A DNA stretch of 9,710 nt from Lysobacterales bacterium UBA2790 (lineage in GTDB: Bacteria; Pseudomonadota; Gammaproteobacteria; Xanthomonadales; Xanthomonadaceae): assembly GCA_002352135.1 (NCBI GenBank), contig DEHW01000050.1, positions 274-9,983 of the forward strand. The letters are read 5' to 3'. The position numbers and the translations under genes are program-made. Numbering within the stretch: position 1 is the first letter of the stretch; every line of letters starts with the position of its first letter. Under the pieces are notes generated by a model. That model saw only the letters and a list, made by a program, of their open reading frames with translations. It was not told where the DNA came from and did not search any database. This document shows positions 1 to 7,107 of this stretch, piece after piece.

Positions 1-1
1 C

Positions 2-988
2 GAATTTGGCGGCCGCGGCGAATCGCTGCTCGTCTGCACCGCCGCCCAACTGGAGCTGGCCAAGGGCAGCGCTTCCACTGCGCTCGTTGCCGCCATGCAA
101 CACCAGGTTGTCGGCCATCAGCGCGAAACGCGCACCTGGCGACCCGACGCCCGTGAGCAAATCATGTGCGCCGCCGCCGCGGGCGGCCTGCTCAACCACC
201 TGGGCAGTGAGCCGCGCCTCGGCAGCCCCTCACGCGGCGGTCTGCCCGACACGACCGCCACCCCCACGCCTGACGGCGCGCAACTGCTCGTCAACGGCCG
301 CAAGACCTGGGCCACCGGCGGCCGGCACCTGACCCATCTGCTCGTCCGCGTGGCGGTGGGCGAGCAAGGCGGCGTCGTTCTCGTGCGTCAAGGGGACAAA
401 AACACACCCGGCGTCGAATGGATCGAGACCTGGCGCGACGCCCTCAGCCTGCGCGCCACCGACAGCAACGACGTCGTCTTCTATGACGTGGCCGTGCCCC
501 GCGAGAACCTCATCGAGACCGGCAACCCCCGCGCGTTGCCCAACGTCTGGTTCCCGATGATGCTGTCGGCCGTCTACCTGGGCACGGCGCTGGCCGCCCG
601 CGACGCGCTCATCCGATATGCACTGGAGCGTGTGCCCACCGCCCTCGGCAAACCCATCGCCACCCTGCCCAAAATCCAGCGTCAGGTGGGAGAGATCGAC
701 GTGGCCCTCATGGCGGCGCGAGCGCTGCTGTTCGAGGTGGCCGGGGAGTGGACGGGGCGCGACGAAGACCGGCCGGCGATGATGGGCCGCATCGCTGCGG
801 CCAAGATGGCTGTGTCGGTCGCGGCCAACGAGGCGACCGAGAAAGCGCTGGCGGCGGCCGGTGGGGCTGGCCTCACCGGAGCGCTGCCGCTGGAGCGTTG
901 CTTCCGCGACGTCCGCGCCGCCGGAATGCAGCCACCATCGGGCGATACGGCCTATGAAATGGTGGGGAGGGCGGCGTTGGGAGTGTAG
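2..988 (+). CDS. Acyl-CoA dehydrogenase family protein, 5'-truncated by the window edge
   Basis: The frame is open from base 2 and encodes at least 328 residues to the TAG at 986-988; an internal ATG at 95 is not the start, because convincing family sequence (EFGGRGES..., AKGSASTAL) precedes it. Visible family marks are SEPRLGSPSRGG with GRKTWATGG (the FAD-contacting beta domain), LRATDSNDVVFYDVAVP (the usual 'R.T.S..V.F.dV.VP' strand) and a C-terminal helical domain ending RCFRDVRAAGMQPPSGD and GRAALG. Members are flavoenzymes that oxidise acyl-CoA thioesters, though this subgroup, with SEP.LGSPSRGG, resembles SfnC/DszC-like branches whose substrates are often not acyl-CoAs. The catalytic glutamate carried by medium-chain enzymes in a 'YEGT' segment after 'RD' is not seen here. 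No partner genes lie nearby, so the substrate is unknown. Family call is firm; reaction is not. Confidence 0.88.
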   Translation, partial: EFGGRGESLLVCTAAQLELAKGSASTALVAAMQHQVVGHQRETRTWRPDAREQIMCAAAAGGLLNHLGSEPRLGSPSRGGLPDTTATPTPDGAQLLVNGRKTWATGGRHLTHLLVRVAVGEQGGVVLVRQGDKNTPGVEWIETWRDALSLRATDSNDVVFYDVAVPRENLIETGNPRALPNVWFPMMLSAVYLGTALAARDALIRYALERVPTALGKPIATLPKIQRQVGEIDVALMAARALLFEVAGEWTGRDEDRPAMMGRIAAAKMAVSVAANEATEKALAAAGGAGLTGALPLERCFRDVRAAGMQPPSGDTAYEMVGRAALGV

Positions 989-1083
989 TCCCGAAAATAA
1001 AGATGTCGGTCATAGGGACATGGCAGCGACGAAACCACCTACGCCACGCAGAACCAACTTCGTTCGCCGCTGCCTCGCCCTTC

Positions 1084-1113
1084 TTCGCCCGCCGCCATCA
1101 TTCGCGCTATCAT
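1084..1113 (+). promoter_or_regulatory. Possible sigma70-type promoter for the adenylate kinase chimera
   Basis: The 179-bp gap between the dehydrogenase stop and the ATG at 1168 holds a -10-like TATCAT at 1108-1113 preceded by GC. An imperfect -35-like TTCGCC lies 18 bases upstream. A second AT-rich patch, TTAATATA at 1127-1134, could act as an alternative -10 but has no -35 at a normal distance. The match is weak and rests on position and base composition only. Confidence 0.22.
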
Positions 1114-1167
1114 CCCCCCTGTCGCATTAATATAGGCAGCTTTCTCTTCCAAGCGTGGGGTGAACCG

Positions 1168-2202
1168 ATGCGCAACGGCCGCAGCAAACTCAACATCCCC
1201 TATCTGGTAGCAGCCATCGCCCTGCTGGCCCTTGTCGTCCTTGCCAGCCTGTATTTCTTCCCCGAATGGCGCGAATCGCTGGCGATGATGATTGCACTGC
1301 TTGTCGTCGTGACGGTCGGCGTGGTCGGGTTTGCCGCCAATTTCACCTCCGCCTTCATTCGCGATAGTGTTGACACCCCATCGGTCGCGCTGGACTACGA
1401 CTCCCCGCAGCACCGTCGCAATCAGGAGAACGTCTGCGCCAACGTCAGCAGCGCGTGGATCGACGGCGTGCTGCGCGACTCCTTACAGGAGCGCGTGCGG
1501 CTGGAGCTGGCCCTCGACAGCCCGCCGGGCATGTTGCAGCGGGCGATACGTCCTGTCGAGGGGCAGGAACCCCGCCGCCCGTTGGAGAGCACAGCCGACA
1601 TCGCCGACATCTACCGCGCCGGCGCTCGCTCCCTGCTCATCCTCGGCGCGCCCGGTTCGGGCAAGGGCACGCAGGCAACTCGCCTCAAGGAACAACTGCA
1701 GGTGCCACACATCTCTACCGGCGATCTGCTGCGTGCCGCCGTCGCGGCGGGTACGCCGCTCGGCCTGCAGGCGAAAGCGGTGATGGAGCGTGGTGAACTG
1801 GTTTCGGACGAGATCGTGCTTGGCATGTTGGAAGAACGCTTCAAGCAGCCCGACATCGCGGCGGGTTTCATCCTCGATGGTTATCCGCGCAATCTGGCCC
1901 AGGCCAGCGCACTGGATGCCCTGCTCAATCGCCTGGGCCTGCCGGTGGATGTCGCGGTGCAGTTGGATGTCAGCACGGAATTGCTGATCCAGCGCATTGC
2001 CGGACGTGCACAAGCGGAAGGCCGCGCGGATGACAGTCCCGAAGCCGTCGCAAATCGTCTGCGCGTGTATTCCGACCAGACCGCCCCGGTGATCGACTTC
2101 TACCGCGCGCGCGGCAAGCTCGCCTGCGTGTTTGGCGTCGGCGCGATGGAAGAAGTCTCGCAGCGTGTGCTGGATGCCATTGCGCAGGCCACGGCGCGGT
2201 AA
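1168..2202 (+). CDS. adk: Chimeric membrane-anchored adenylate kinase with a NACHT-like N-terminal region
   Basis: The protein has 344 residues, against about 187-215 for ordinary adenylate kinases. Residues 155-344 are a complete kinase (ATP + AMP to 2 ADP): P-loop GAPGSGKGT at 160-168 with K166, STGDLLR at 183-189, FILDGYPR at 234-241, R276 and R280, a short zinc-free LID with R286 and DD at 288-289, and R297. Residues 1-153 are foreign to that family. Two hydrophobic helices lie at about 11-30 and 38-58. A segment at about 88-150 (SSAWIDGVLRDSL, RPVEG, PLESTADIADIYR) follows the layout seen just before the P-loop of NACHT NTPases. LLILG at 156-160 suits both families, so the join lies within Walker A. 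The ATG at 1168 has GGGG seven bases upstream; an in-frame ATG at 1003 gives a low-quality extension. No plausible start exists at the normal kinase N terminus. With both helices spanning, the kinase would face the cytoplasm. Confidence 0.85.
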   Translation: MRNGRSKLNIPYLVAAIALLALVVLASLYFFPEWRESLAMMIALLVVVTVGVVGFAANFTSAFIRDSVDTPSVALDYDSPQHRRNQENVCANVSSAWIDGVLRDSLQERVRLELALDSPPGMLQRAIRPVEGQEPRRPLESTADIADIYRAGARSLLILGAPGSGKGTQATRLKEQLQVPHISTGDLLRAAVAAGTPLGLQAKAVMERGELVSDEIVLGMLEERFKQPDIAAGFILDGYPRNLAQASALDALLNRLGLPVDVAVQLDVSTELLIQRIAGRAQAEGRADDSPEAVANRLRVYSDQTAPVIDFYRARGKLACVFGVGAMEEVSQRVLDAIAQATAR

Positions 2203-2269
2203 GTCGCCTGTCCGAGCGCATTGAGGCATCATCCGCGACCGGAACCATCCGCTCGCGGGAGTGCGGTAC

Positions 2270-2797
2270 GTGAACAGTTTCATCCGTCAATTGTGGGCGC
2301 TGTGCCTTCTGCGCGCGGGCCCACAGGACATGCCGGCTCAACCGCAGCTTGCCACCCAGCTGATCGTCGCCCTGGTGCTGCTGCAAGTAGGTGCCAGCCT
2401 GATGCTGGGTGCCGATGATGCGCTGGCGGCGCGGATGCTGTTATCGGTGTTTCTGCTGGTGGCGCCAGTCTGGTGGCTGCTTGGCCTGAAACGTACGCCC
2501 GAGCGGCTGCCGCAAACCTTGACTGCACTGGCAGGTACCAGCCTGCTGATCAGCCTGATCATGCTGCCGCTGTCGATGCTGGTGCTCGGTATGCCGCCGC
2601 CGACCGCCGAAACACCGCCTACCGGCGCGCAGATGTTCGCAGCCTTGGTCACCTTTGGTCTGCTGGCCTGGAAGCTGTCGATCGACACCCACATCTGGCG
2701 CAACGCACTGGACATCCATCGTGGCCTCGCCATGGTGCTCGCGCTGGTGCTGTTCGTCGGTGAAATCGCGCTAAACCAACTGTTTCCCGGAGCTTGA
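2270..2797 (+). CDS. Five-helix integral membrane protein of unknown function
   Basis: This 175-residue protein has hydrophobic segments at about 28-47, 52-73, 84-107, 121-137 and 152-169, with a Pro/Thr-rich linker (PPPTAETPPTGAQ) between the third and fourth. The N terminus carries RAGPQDMP, a phrase I associate with small membrane proteins encoded beside mpl in xanthomonads. I chose GTG at 2270 because GGGAG at 2257-2261 lies eight bases before it; the GTG at 2261 overlaps that site. The gene starts 67 bases after the adenylate kinase stop, and its TGA at 2795-2797 directly abuts the mpl ATG, which indicates co-transcription with mpl and probably translational coupling. I do not recognise a functional domain. 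A Yip1-like or transport-accessory role would be speculation. Confidence 0.8.
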   Translation: MNSFIRQLWALCLLRAGPQDMPAQPQLATQLIVALVLLQVGASLMLGADDALAARMLLSVFLLVAPVWWLLGLKRTPERLPQTLTALAGTSLLISLIMLPLSMLVLGMPPPTAETPPTGAQMFAALVTFGLLAWKLSIDTHIWRNALDIHRGLAMVLALVLFVGEIALNQLFPGA

Positions 2798-4153
2798 ATG
2801 AAGCTGCATGTGCTTGGAATCTGCGGCACCTTCATGGGCGGACTCGCGGTACTGGCTCGCGAGCTGGGCGACACGGTGGAAGGCAGCGACCAGAACGTCT
2901 ATCCACCGATGAGCGAGCAACTCGCCGCGCTGGGCATTGCACTGCGACAGGGTTATCTGCCGGAACATCTGAGCGCCGATGTCGAACGCGTCATCGTGGG
3001 CAACGCCCTGTCACGCGGCAACGCCGCCGTCGAGCATGTGCTGGATTCCGGGCTGGACTACACCTCGGGTGCGCAATGGCTGGCCGAGCGCATATTGCGC
3101 GGTCGCCGCACGCTGGCGGTCGCAGGCACGCATGGCAAGACCACGACCAGTTCCTTGCTCGCCTGGCTGCTGGAATCTGCTGGTCTGCAACCGGGCTTTC
3201 TGATCGGTGGCGTGCCGGAGAACTTCGGCGTCTCCGCACGCCTGGGCAGTGGAAAGTTCTTTGTGGTTGAAGCGGACGAATACGACACCGCGTTCTTCGA
3301 CAAACGCTCCAAGTTCGTCCACTACCGTCCCGAGATCGCCATCCTCAACAATCTCGAATACGACCACGCCGACATCTTCCCCGACCTCGCCGCCATCCAG
3401 CGGCAGTTCCATCATCTGCTGCGCAGCGTGCCGCGACGCGGCAAGCTGATCGTCAATGCCGAGGATCAAGCCTTGGCGGACGTGCTGGCGATGGGCTGCT
3501 GGACGCCGGTCGAGCGTTTCGGCATCGACGTCGCAGCGGACTGGAACGCCCGTTTGCTGGTCGAGGACGGCAGTGCCTTCGAGGTCCATCGTCAGGGCCA
3601 ACGCCTCGGCGAAGTGCACTGGTCACTGCTCGGTCGTCACAACGTGATGAACGCACTGGCCGCCTTGGCCGCCGCCAGCGCGGCCGGTGCCGATCCTGTC
3701 GCCCTGCTGCCCGCGTTCAGCGAATTCCACAACGTCAAACGCCGATTGCAGGTGCTGGGCACGCCGCGTGGACAGACCGTCTACGACGACTTCGCCCATC
3801 ACCCGACCGCCATTCGCAGCACGCTGGCAGGATTGCGCGCCAAAGTCGGCAGCGCACGCATCGTGGTCGCCATCGAGCCACGCAGCAACTCGATGCGACT
3901 CGGCGCGCATGCCGCCGAACTGGCTCCATCCCTGCATGAGGCTGACCTGGTCGTATTCCTGCGTCGACCCGAATTGCCCTGGGATGCCGACACGGTGATC
4001 AACGCACTGCGTGGTGAGGGCGTCGCCGTAGCCTCCGTTGACGCGCTACTCGACGCGCTACAACAGCACAGCCACGTCGGCGACCATGTGGTGTTCATGT
4101 CGAACGGCGGATTTGAAGGCGCGCCGAAGCGCTGGGCATCATCATCCCAGTAG
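2798..4153 (+). CDS. mpl: UDP-N-acetylmuramate:L-alanyl-gamma-D-glutamyl-meso-diaminopimelate ligase
   Basis: Mpl joins the recycled murein tripeptide L-Ala-gamma-D-Glu-meso-DAP to UDP-MurNAc using ATP in the cytoplasm, bypassing MurC, MurD and MurE in peptidoglycan recycling. The 451 residues match the usual length. The Mur-ligase order is intact: N-terminal Rossmann-like domain (HVLGICGTFMGG), ATP-binding GTHGKTTT at 110-117 with K114, the acidic EADEYD at 158-163, NNLEYDHADIF at 184-194, substrate-domain HNVMNALAA, and the C-terminal DDFAHHP and MSNGGFEGAP. FMGG in place of a MurC-type glycine loop and FFDKRSKF at about 166-173 fit Mpl rather than MurC. The ATG has GGAG five bases upstream, inside the end of the preceding gene, with which it shares TGAATG. 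Confidence 0.97.
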   Translation: MKLHVLGICGTFMGGLAVLARELGDTVEGSDQNVYPPMSEQLAALGIALRQGYLPEHLSADVERVIVGNALSRGNAAVEHVLDSGLDYTSGAQWLAERILRGRRTLAVAGTHGKTTTSSLLAWLLESAGLQPGFLIGGVPENFGVSARLGSGKFFVVEADEYDTAFFDKRSKFVHYRPEIAILNNLEYDHADIFPDLAAIQRQFHHLLRSVPRRGKLIVNAEDQALADVLAMGCWTPVERFGIDVAADWNARLLVEDGSAFEVHRQGQRLGEVHWSLLGRHNVMNALAALAAASAAGADPVALLPAFSEFHNVKRRLQVLGTPRGQTVYDDFAHHPTAIRSTLAGLRAKVGSARIVVAIEPRSNSMRLGAHAAELAPSLHEADLVVFLRRPELPWDADTVINALRGEGVAVASVDALLDALQQHSHVGDHVVFMSNGGFEGAPKRWASSSQ

Positions 4154-4353
4154 GCGATCCGACGTTGCGGCAGCGACGACGTCGGGACCCGCCCTTGTCC
4201 AATTTGGCGTGGAGCCGTTTCAAAGTTTTTCATGAAAGCTGGCAGTGATAGTCTCGCTCGCGAGCCCACCATGCCGATGAAAGTGCCATGGCCGTCGCTA
4301 TCGGGCGTCGAACTGACTCCGAGATTTATCCCAATTCCTGTAGGGGGAACTCC

Positions 4354-5028
4354 ATGAAAGCAAGTGTGGCACTGAGCTTGGCCATTGCGGCCGTCGTCTC
4401 TGGCGCGGTGATTGCGCAGACCTCCAGCATGACGCGTGAAGAAGCATTGGCCTATGAAATCTCGCTGAAAAATACGCCGCAAGCCAATTCTCCGGCACAA
4501 GTGCTGGCCAGCGTGAACTACAGCGACACGACGGTCGGTGGCCCCGAGTTCAATCGCGCTTTTGCCGACTGCACGGGACAATCGGGGTTGGGCCCTGTGC
4601 GCTATCACACCCAGCTGTTTCATGTCGGCACCACGGGCGCGCACAACATTTCCAGCGTCCAAGACGGCTGGGATGGCTATATCTTCATTTACAGCCCGAG
4701 CTTCGACCCGCTCAACCAGAACACCAATTGCGTGATCGGTGACGATGATGGCGATGGTGGCATCGGAACCTCGGACATTGATGGCGTTGCGCTGACTGCG
4801 GGCGTTCAGTATGTCCTCGTGACCGCTGGCTTTGAGCTTGGCGAGGAAGGTACCTTCACCAATACCATCGACGGTCCTGGCGCCGTGACCTTGGGTGCTT
4901 TGGGTGGTGGCTTGCCGGATCCGGTGCCTCAACCGAACGTTATTCCGACCAATACCGGCAAGTCCCTTGGCCTGATGGCCGTGTTGCTGTCACTGGTGGG
5001 CTTCGCGGTTCTGCGCCGTCGCGGCTGA
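4354..5028 (+). CDS. Exported protein with a CTERM-type C-terminal sorting signal
   Basis: The 224-residue product begins with a classical signal peptide (MKASVALSLA..., hydrophobic to residue 20, likely cut after VIA at 21). The middle (about 55-175) is polar and Gly/Asp-rich, with DGWDGYIFIYSPSFDP at 104-119, an acidic IGDDDGDGG run at 128-136, and LTAGVQYVLVTAGF at 147-160. This pattern recalls pre-peptidase-type beta-sandwich domains common in CTERM proteins. Two cysteines, C73 and C126, could form a disulfide. The tail (197-224) has IPTNTG, a hydrophobic helix at about 204-220 and RRRG, the tripartite layout of PEP-CTERM/IPTL-CTERM substrates, which are processed by exosortase-like enzymes; none is encoded here. 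The ATG at 4354 is chosen because AGGGGG at 4342-4347 precedes it and it starts the signal peptide; the ATG at 4288 would bury that peptide. Role unknown, probably cell-surface or secreted. Confidence 0.85.
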   Translation: MKASVALSLAIAAVVSGAVIAQTSSMTREEALAYEISLKNTPQANSPAQVLASVNYSDTTVGGPEFNRAFADCTGQSGLGPVRYHTQLFHVGTTGAHNISSVQDGWDGYIFIYSPSFDPLNQNTNCVIGDDDGDGGIGTSDIDGVALTAGVQYVLVTAGFELGEEGTFTNTIDGPGAVTLGALGGGLPDPVPQPNVIPTNTGKSLGLMAVLLSLVGFAVLRRRG

Positions 5029-5051
5029 TCGCCGCTTTCCAGCGATATCCA

Positions 5052-5085
5052 GACGACGCCCGCCGCTGCGGGCGTCGTCTTTTTT
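5052..5085 (+). terminator. Rho-independent terminator after the CTERM protein gene
   Basis: A perfect 12-bp stem, GACGACGCCCGC at 5052-5063 and GCGGGCGTCGTC at 5068-5079, encloses a CGCT loop and is followed by six T residues at 5080-5085. It lies 24 bases past the TGA of the exported protein gene and should end transcription before the zinc-finger gene at 5169, which therefore needs its own promoter in 5086-5168. No clear promoter hexamers were found there. Confidence 0.96.
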
Positions 5086-5168
5086 GCCCCAACCGCAAGG
5101 CGCTGACCCCGTGATGTGGCTCGCCTGGCATCATGCGAAATGAATCTGGGACGTGAGACGGACGACGG

Positions 5169-5435
5169 ATGGCAACCGGTTGGGCCCATGACGGTGCGGT
5201 ACAGGAGCAGATCGATGCGACCGTGAAGGACGCTATCGAGCGTGCCCGCGCGCAGTTGCGCTCCGGCCCCAGTTTGAGTCACTGCGAAGAATGCGACGCC
5301 GCCATCCCGGAAGCGCGTCGCAAGGCCGTGCCGGGCGTCCGTTTGTGCATCGACTGCCAGCAAGCCCACGACCGCGCGCACGGCCCTGCCAGCGGCTACA
5401 ACCGACGCGGCAGCAAGGACAGTCAACTTCGCTGA
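5169..5435 (+). CDS. DksA/TraR family C4-type zinc-finger protein (YbiI-like)
   Basis: The 88-residue protein carries one four-cysteine zinc finger: C39-x2-C42 (CEEC) and C60-x2-C63 (CIDC), separated by the family phrase IPEARRKAVPGVRL. The N terminus (MATGWAHDGAVQEQIDATV) and the C terminus (GYNRRGSKDSQLR) match the YbiI branch almost word for word from memory. Full-length DksA binds the RNA polymerase secondary channel through a long coiled coil with an acidic tip. That coiled coil is reduced here to one short helix (about 8-32), so regulation of polymerase is possible but not shown. The start is the ATG at 5169; its ribosome binding site is poor (GACGG-like). The gene stands alone between a terminator upstream and a convergent gene downstream. 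Confidence 0.93.
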   Translation: MATGWAHDGAVQEQIDATVKDAIERARAQLRSGPSLSHCEECDAAIPEARRKAVPGVRLCIDCQQAHDRAHGPASGYNRRGSKDSQLR

Positions 5436-5504
5436 ATCAGGTGGCGCTGGCAGGCGTCGGCGGACGCGCCGGGCAACAATTCAGCGCATGGAACCACCGT
5501 GCTC

Positions 5505-7043
5505 TCAGTTCTCGTCAGCACGATCAACCGTGGTCTTCATATGGTGTCGGTGGGTAACCGAGAAGTTGGCGAGCGCGGAGTCCGGACCATCCAAGGTGGC
5601 CTTGATGGCTGAAAAGCCCAGCATCGGCAGACCGTGAATCACGTGGCCATTGCGATCTTGAAGCTGCTGACCATTGATGCCTGAAAACAGGAGCCTTGCC
5701 GTTCCTTCGTTGCGGATGGGATTGATGAAATCGGTATCGTAAGACCCCAAAACCGGCGACGGTTGGCCGCCATGCCACACGTTCTCGTGCCAGAACCAGC
5801 TCCATCCGTTGTATACACGGTGACCCATGCCAACCACGTTTGCGGCGAGCTCAAGCGGCCCTGGACGTCCGGGCTGCCCGCCAAACCAAACGCCATTCAA
5901 TGGCAACTCTCCCTCGCGGTTGGTTACTCGCAGGTTGTGGTCTATGCCGGCGTAGCTGTAGACGATCTCCCCGCCCGGCGGAGCGTAGGAATACGAGAAC
6001 GGCTCCCGATCATCATTGCTCGTGCCAGGTTGAGTCGGGTAGCTCAGATGCAATCCTCGGGTCGGAAACGTGATAACCCATTCGGTGGAGAAGCCCGGAT
6101 TGATGTCGAACTCGTTGTAGATCCACTCGCGCATCAACACCGCCGACATGGCCTTGAGGCCCGGCGCTGCCGACATGCTCCCGTCGAAGTCCAGGCGGAT
6201 CAGCTCACCGTCATCGATCACATAGGCGCTGACGGTGCCGTCATCGGACATGCGCGCGCTGCCAAGATCAGGATTTGGACTATATGGATACTGGTGCAGC
6301 GAGCCGCTTGCCAAGGTATAGAACCCATCAATCGCCTCAGCGCTAAAGCTGAGGTTGGTGCCATTGGCGACATCGACGATTTCGGCACCGCCATACAAGC
6401 CGCCATTCGGCGGAAGCAGGCCTTCATCGGGATGGTCAAACCATACCCCGTTGGCTTGACCAGGACTTCCCCGGTACCAAGCATCCACCAGTCGCTGACA
6501 GTTCGCCGGTAAACCTGCCTCCGTCCGGGTGACGGCCGCCGCAAACTCACCTGTCAGGCGTCCCATCTCGATGATCTCGATGTAACCCGCACGCGTGCGG
6601 CTGTCCTCGTAGGGGCCGCCATCGTCGTTGTTGAACGCATACTGGAAATTGTTGAACGACTGCGCTTCTGCAGGCATCTGCGGCACCGTGCAGGAACGGT
6701 CGCTGGTCTGCAGTGTGGCGGCTGGCGCATGGACCGGATCAAGGACTTCGGATTCGCCAGTGAGCGCGCCAGTCCAGACATCCAAGGGGCCGAGGTAGAG
6801 ATTGAACTGCCACACCTCCTGCCCATCCATCGCCTCCCGAAACCGCACCCGCACCGCCTTCACTTCCTCGGTCGTGTTCACTACCGAGACCAGGGTCGCG
6901 TTGCCGCCGTTGACGGTGTAGTAGGGATAGGTCAACACCTGTCCGCGACCATCCGTGCTGAGGTGGATGGCGTGTGCGTCAGGCGACATCGCCAAGGCAC
7001 CCAGAGCAAGGCTTAGACTGGCGGTCAGAATGTTGCGGGGCAT
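5505..7043 (-). CDS. Large exported protein of unknown function
   Basis: The 512-residue product has a signal peptide (MPRNILTASLSLALGALAMS, likely cut after AHA at residue 25). The mature start (GRGQVLTYPYYTVNGG at 33-48, LVSVVNTTEEVKAVRVRF at 51-68, and LYLGPLDVWTGAL at 82-94) belongs to a conserved proteobacterial exported family that I recognise by pattern only and that has no function I know. The protein is rich in aromatic residues and short beta-prone stretches, with no transmembrane helix after the signal and no CTERM tail. The mature chain has exactly two cysteines, C118 and C182, which could pair in the periplasm. The ATG at 7043 is preferred because AGGAG lies six to seven bases upstream and it begins the signal peptide; a TTG at 7103 would add 20 residues. 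The gene is monocistronic and convergent with the zinc-finger gene. Confidence 0.85.
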   Translation of the reverse strand: MPRNILTASLSLALGALAMSPDAHAIHLSTDGRGQVLTYPYYTVNGGNATLVSVVNTTEEVKAVRVRFREAMDGQEVWQFNLYLGPLDVWTGALTGESEVLDPVHAPAATLQTSDRSCTVPQMPAEAQSFNNFQYAFNNDDGGPYEDSRTRAGYIEIIEMGRLTGEFAAAVTRTEAGLPANCQRLVDAWYRGSPGQANGVWFDHPDEGLLPPNGGLYGGAEIVDVANGTNLSFSAEAIDGFYTLASGSLHQYPYSPNPDLGSARMSDDGTVSAYVIDDGELIRLDFDGSMSAAPGLKAMSAVLMREWIYNEFDINPGFSTEWVITFPTRGLHLSYPTQPGTSNDDREPFSYSYAPPGGEIVYSYAGIDHNLRVTNREGELPLNGVWFGGQPGRPGPLELAANVVGMGHRVYNGWSWFWHENVWHGGQPSPVLGSYDTDFINPIRNEGTARLLFSGINGQQLQDRNGHVIHGLPMLGFSAIKATLDGPDSALANFSVTHRHHMKTTVDRADEN

Positions 7044-7107
7044 GGACAGCTCCTTGTCACTATAGTCGTCCATCGGCGGATATCGGCTGTGGAATTCGGC
7101 CAACTAC

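Noticed and set aside
1003..1167. Upstream in-frame ATG for the adenylate kinase chimera
   Set aside because: It adds 55 Arg/His-rich residues before the transmembrane helices, has no good ribosome binding site, and would include the likely promoter. The ATG at 1168 has a GGGG site at proper spacing.
1483..2283. A 266-residue open frame on the minus strand
   Set aside because: It is antisense to the adenylate kinase chimera, with no motif of its own.
4159..4185. Hairpin CCGACGT / ACGTCGG after mpl as a terminator
   Set aside because: The stem is seven pairs with a 13-base loop and no T run follows, so it does not meet the form of an intrinsic terminator.
4256..4265. Perfect palindrome GCTCGCGAGC as an operator
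   Set aside because: Ten-base palindromes are expected several times by chance in a window of this size and GC content, and no second copy or promoter context supports it.
3799..4932. A 377-residue open frame on the minus strand
   Set aside because: It runs antisense through mpl, an intergenic gap and the CTERM gene, has no recognisable motif or ribosome binding site, and is typical of antisense frames in GC-rich DNA.
5436..5504. Bidirectional terminator between the convergent zinc-finger and exported protein genes
   Set aside because: Only a five-pair stem (GCGTC / GACGC) is visible and there is no T run on either strand.
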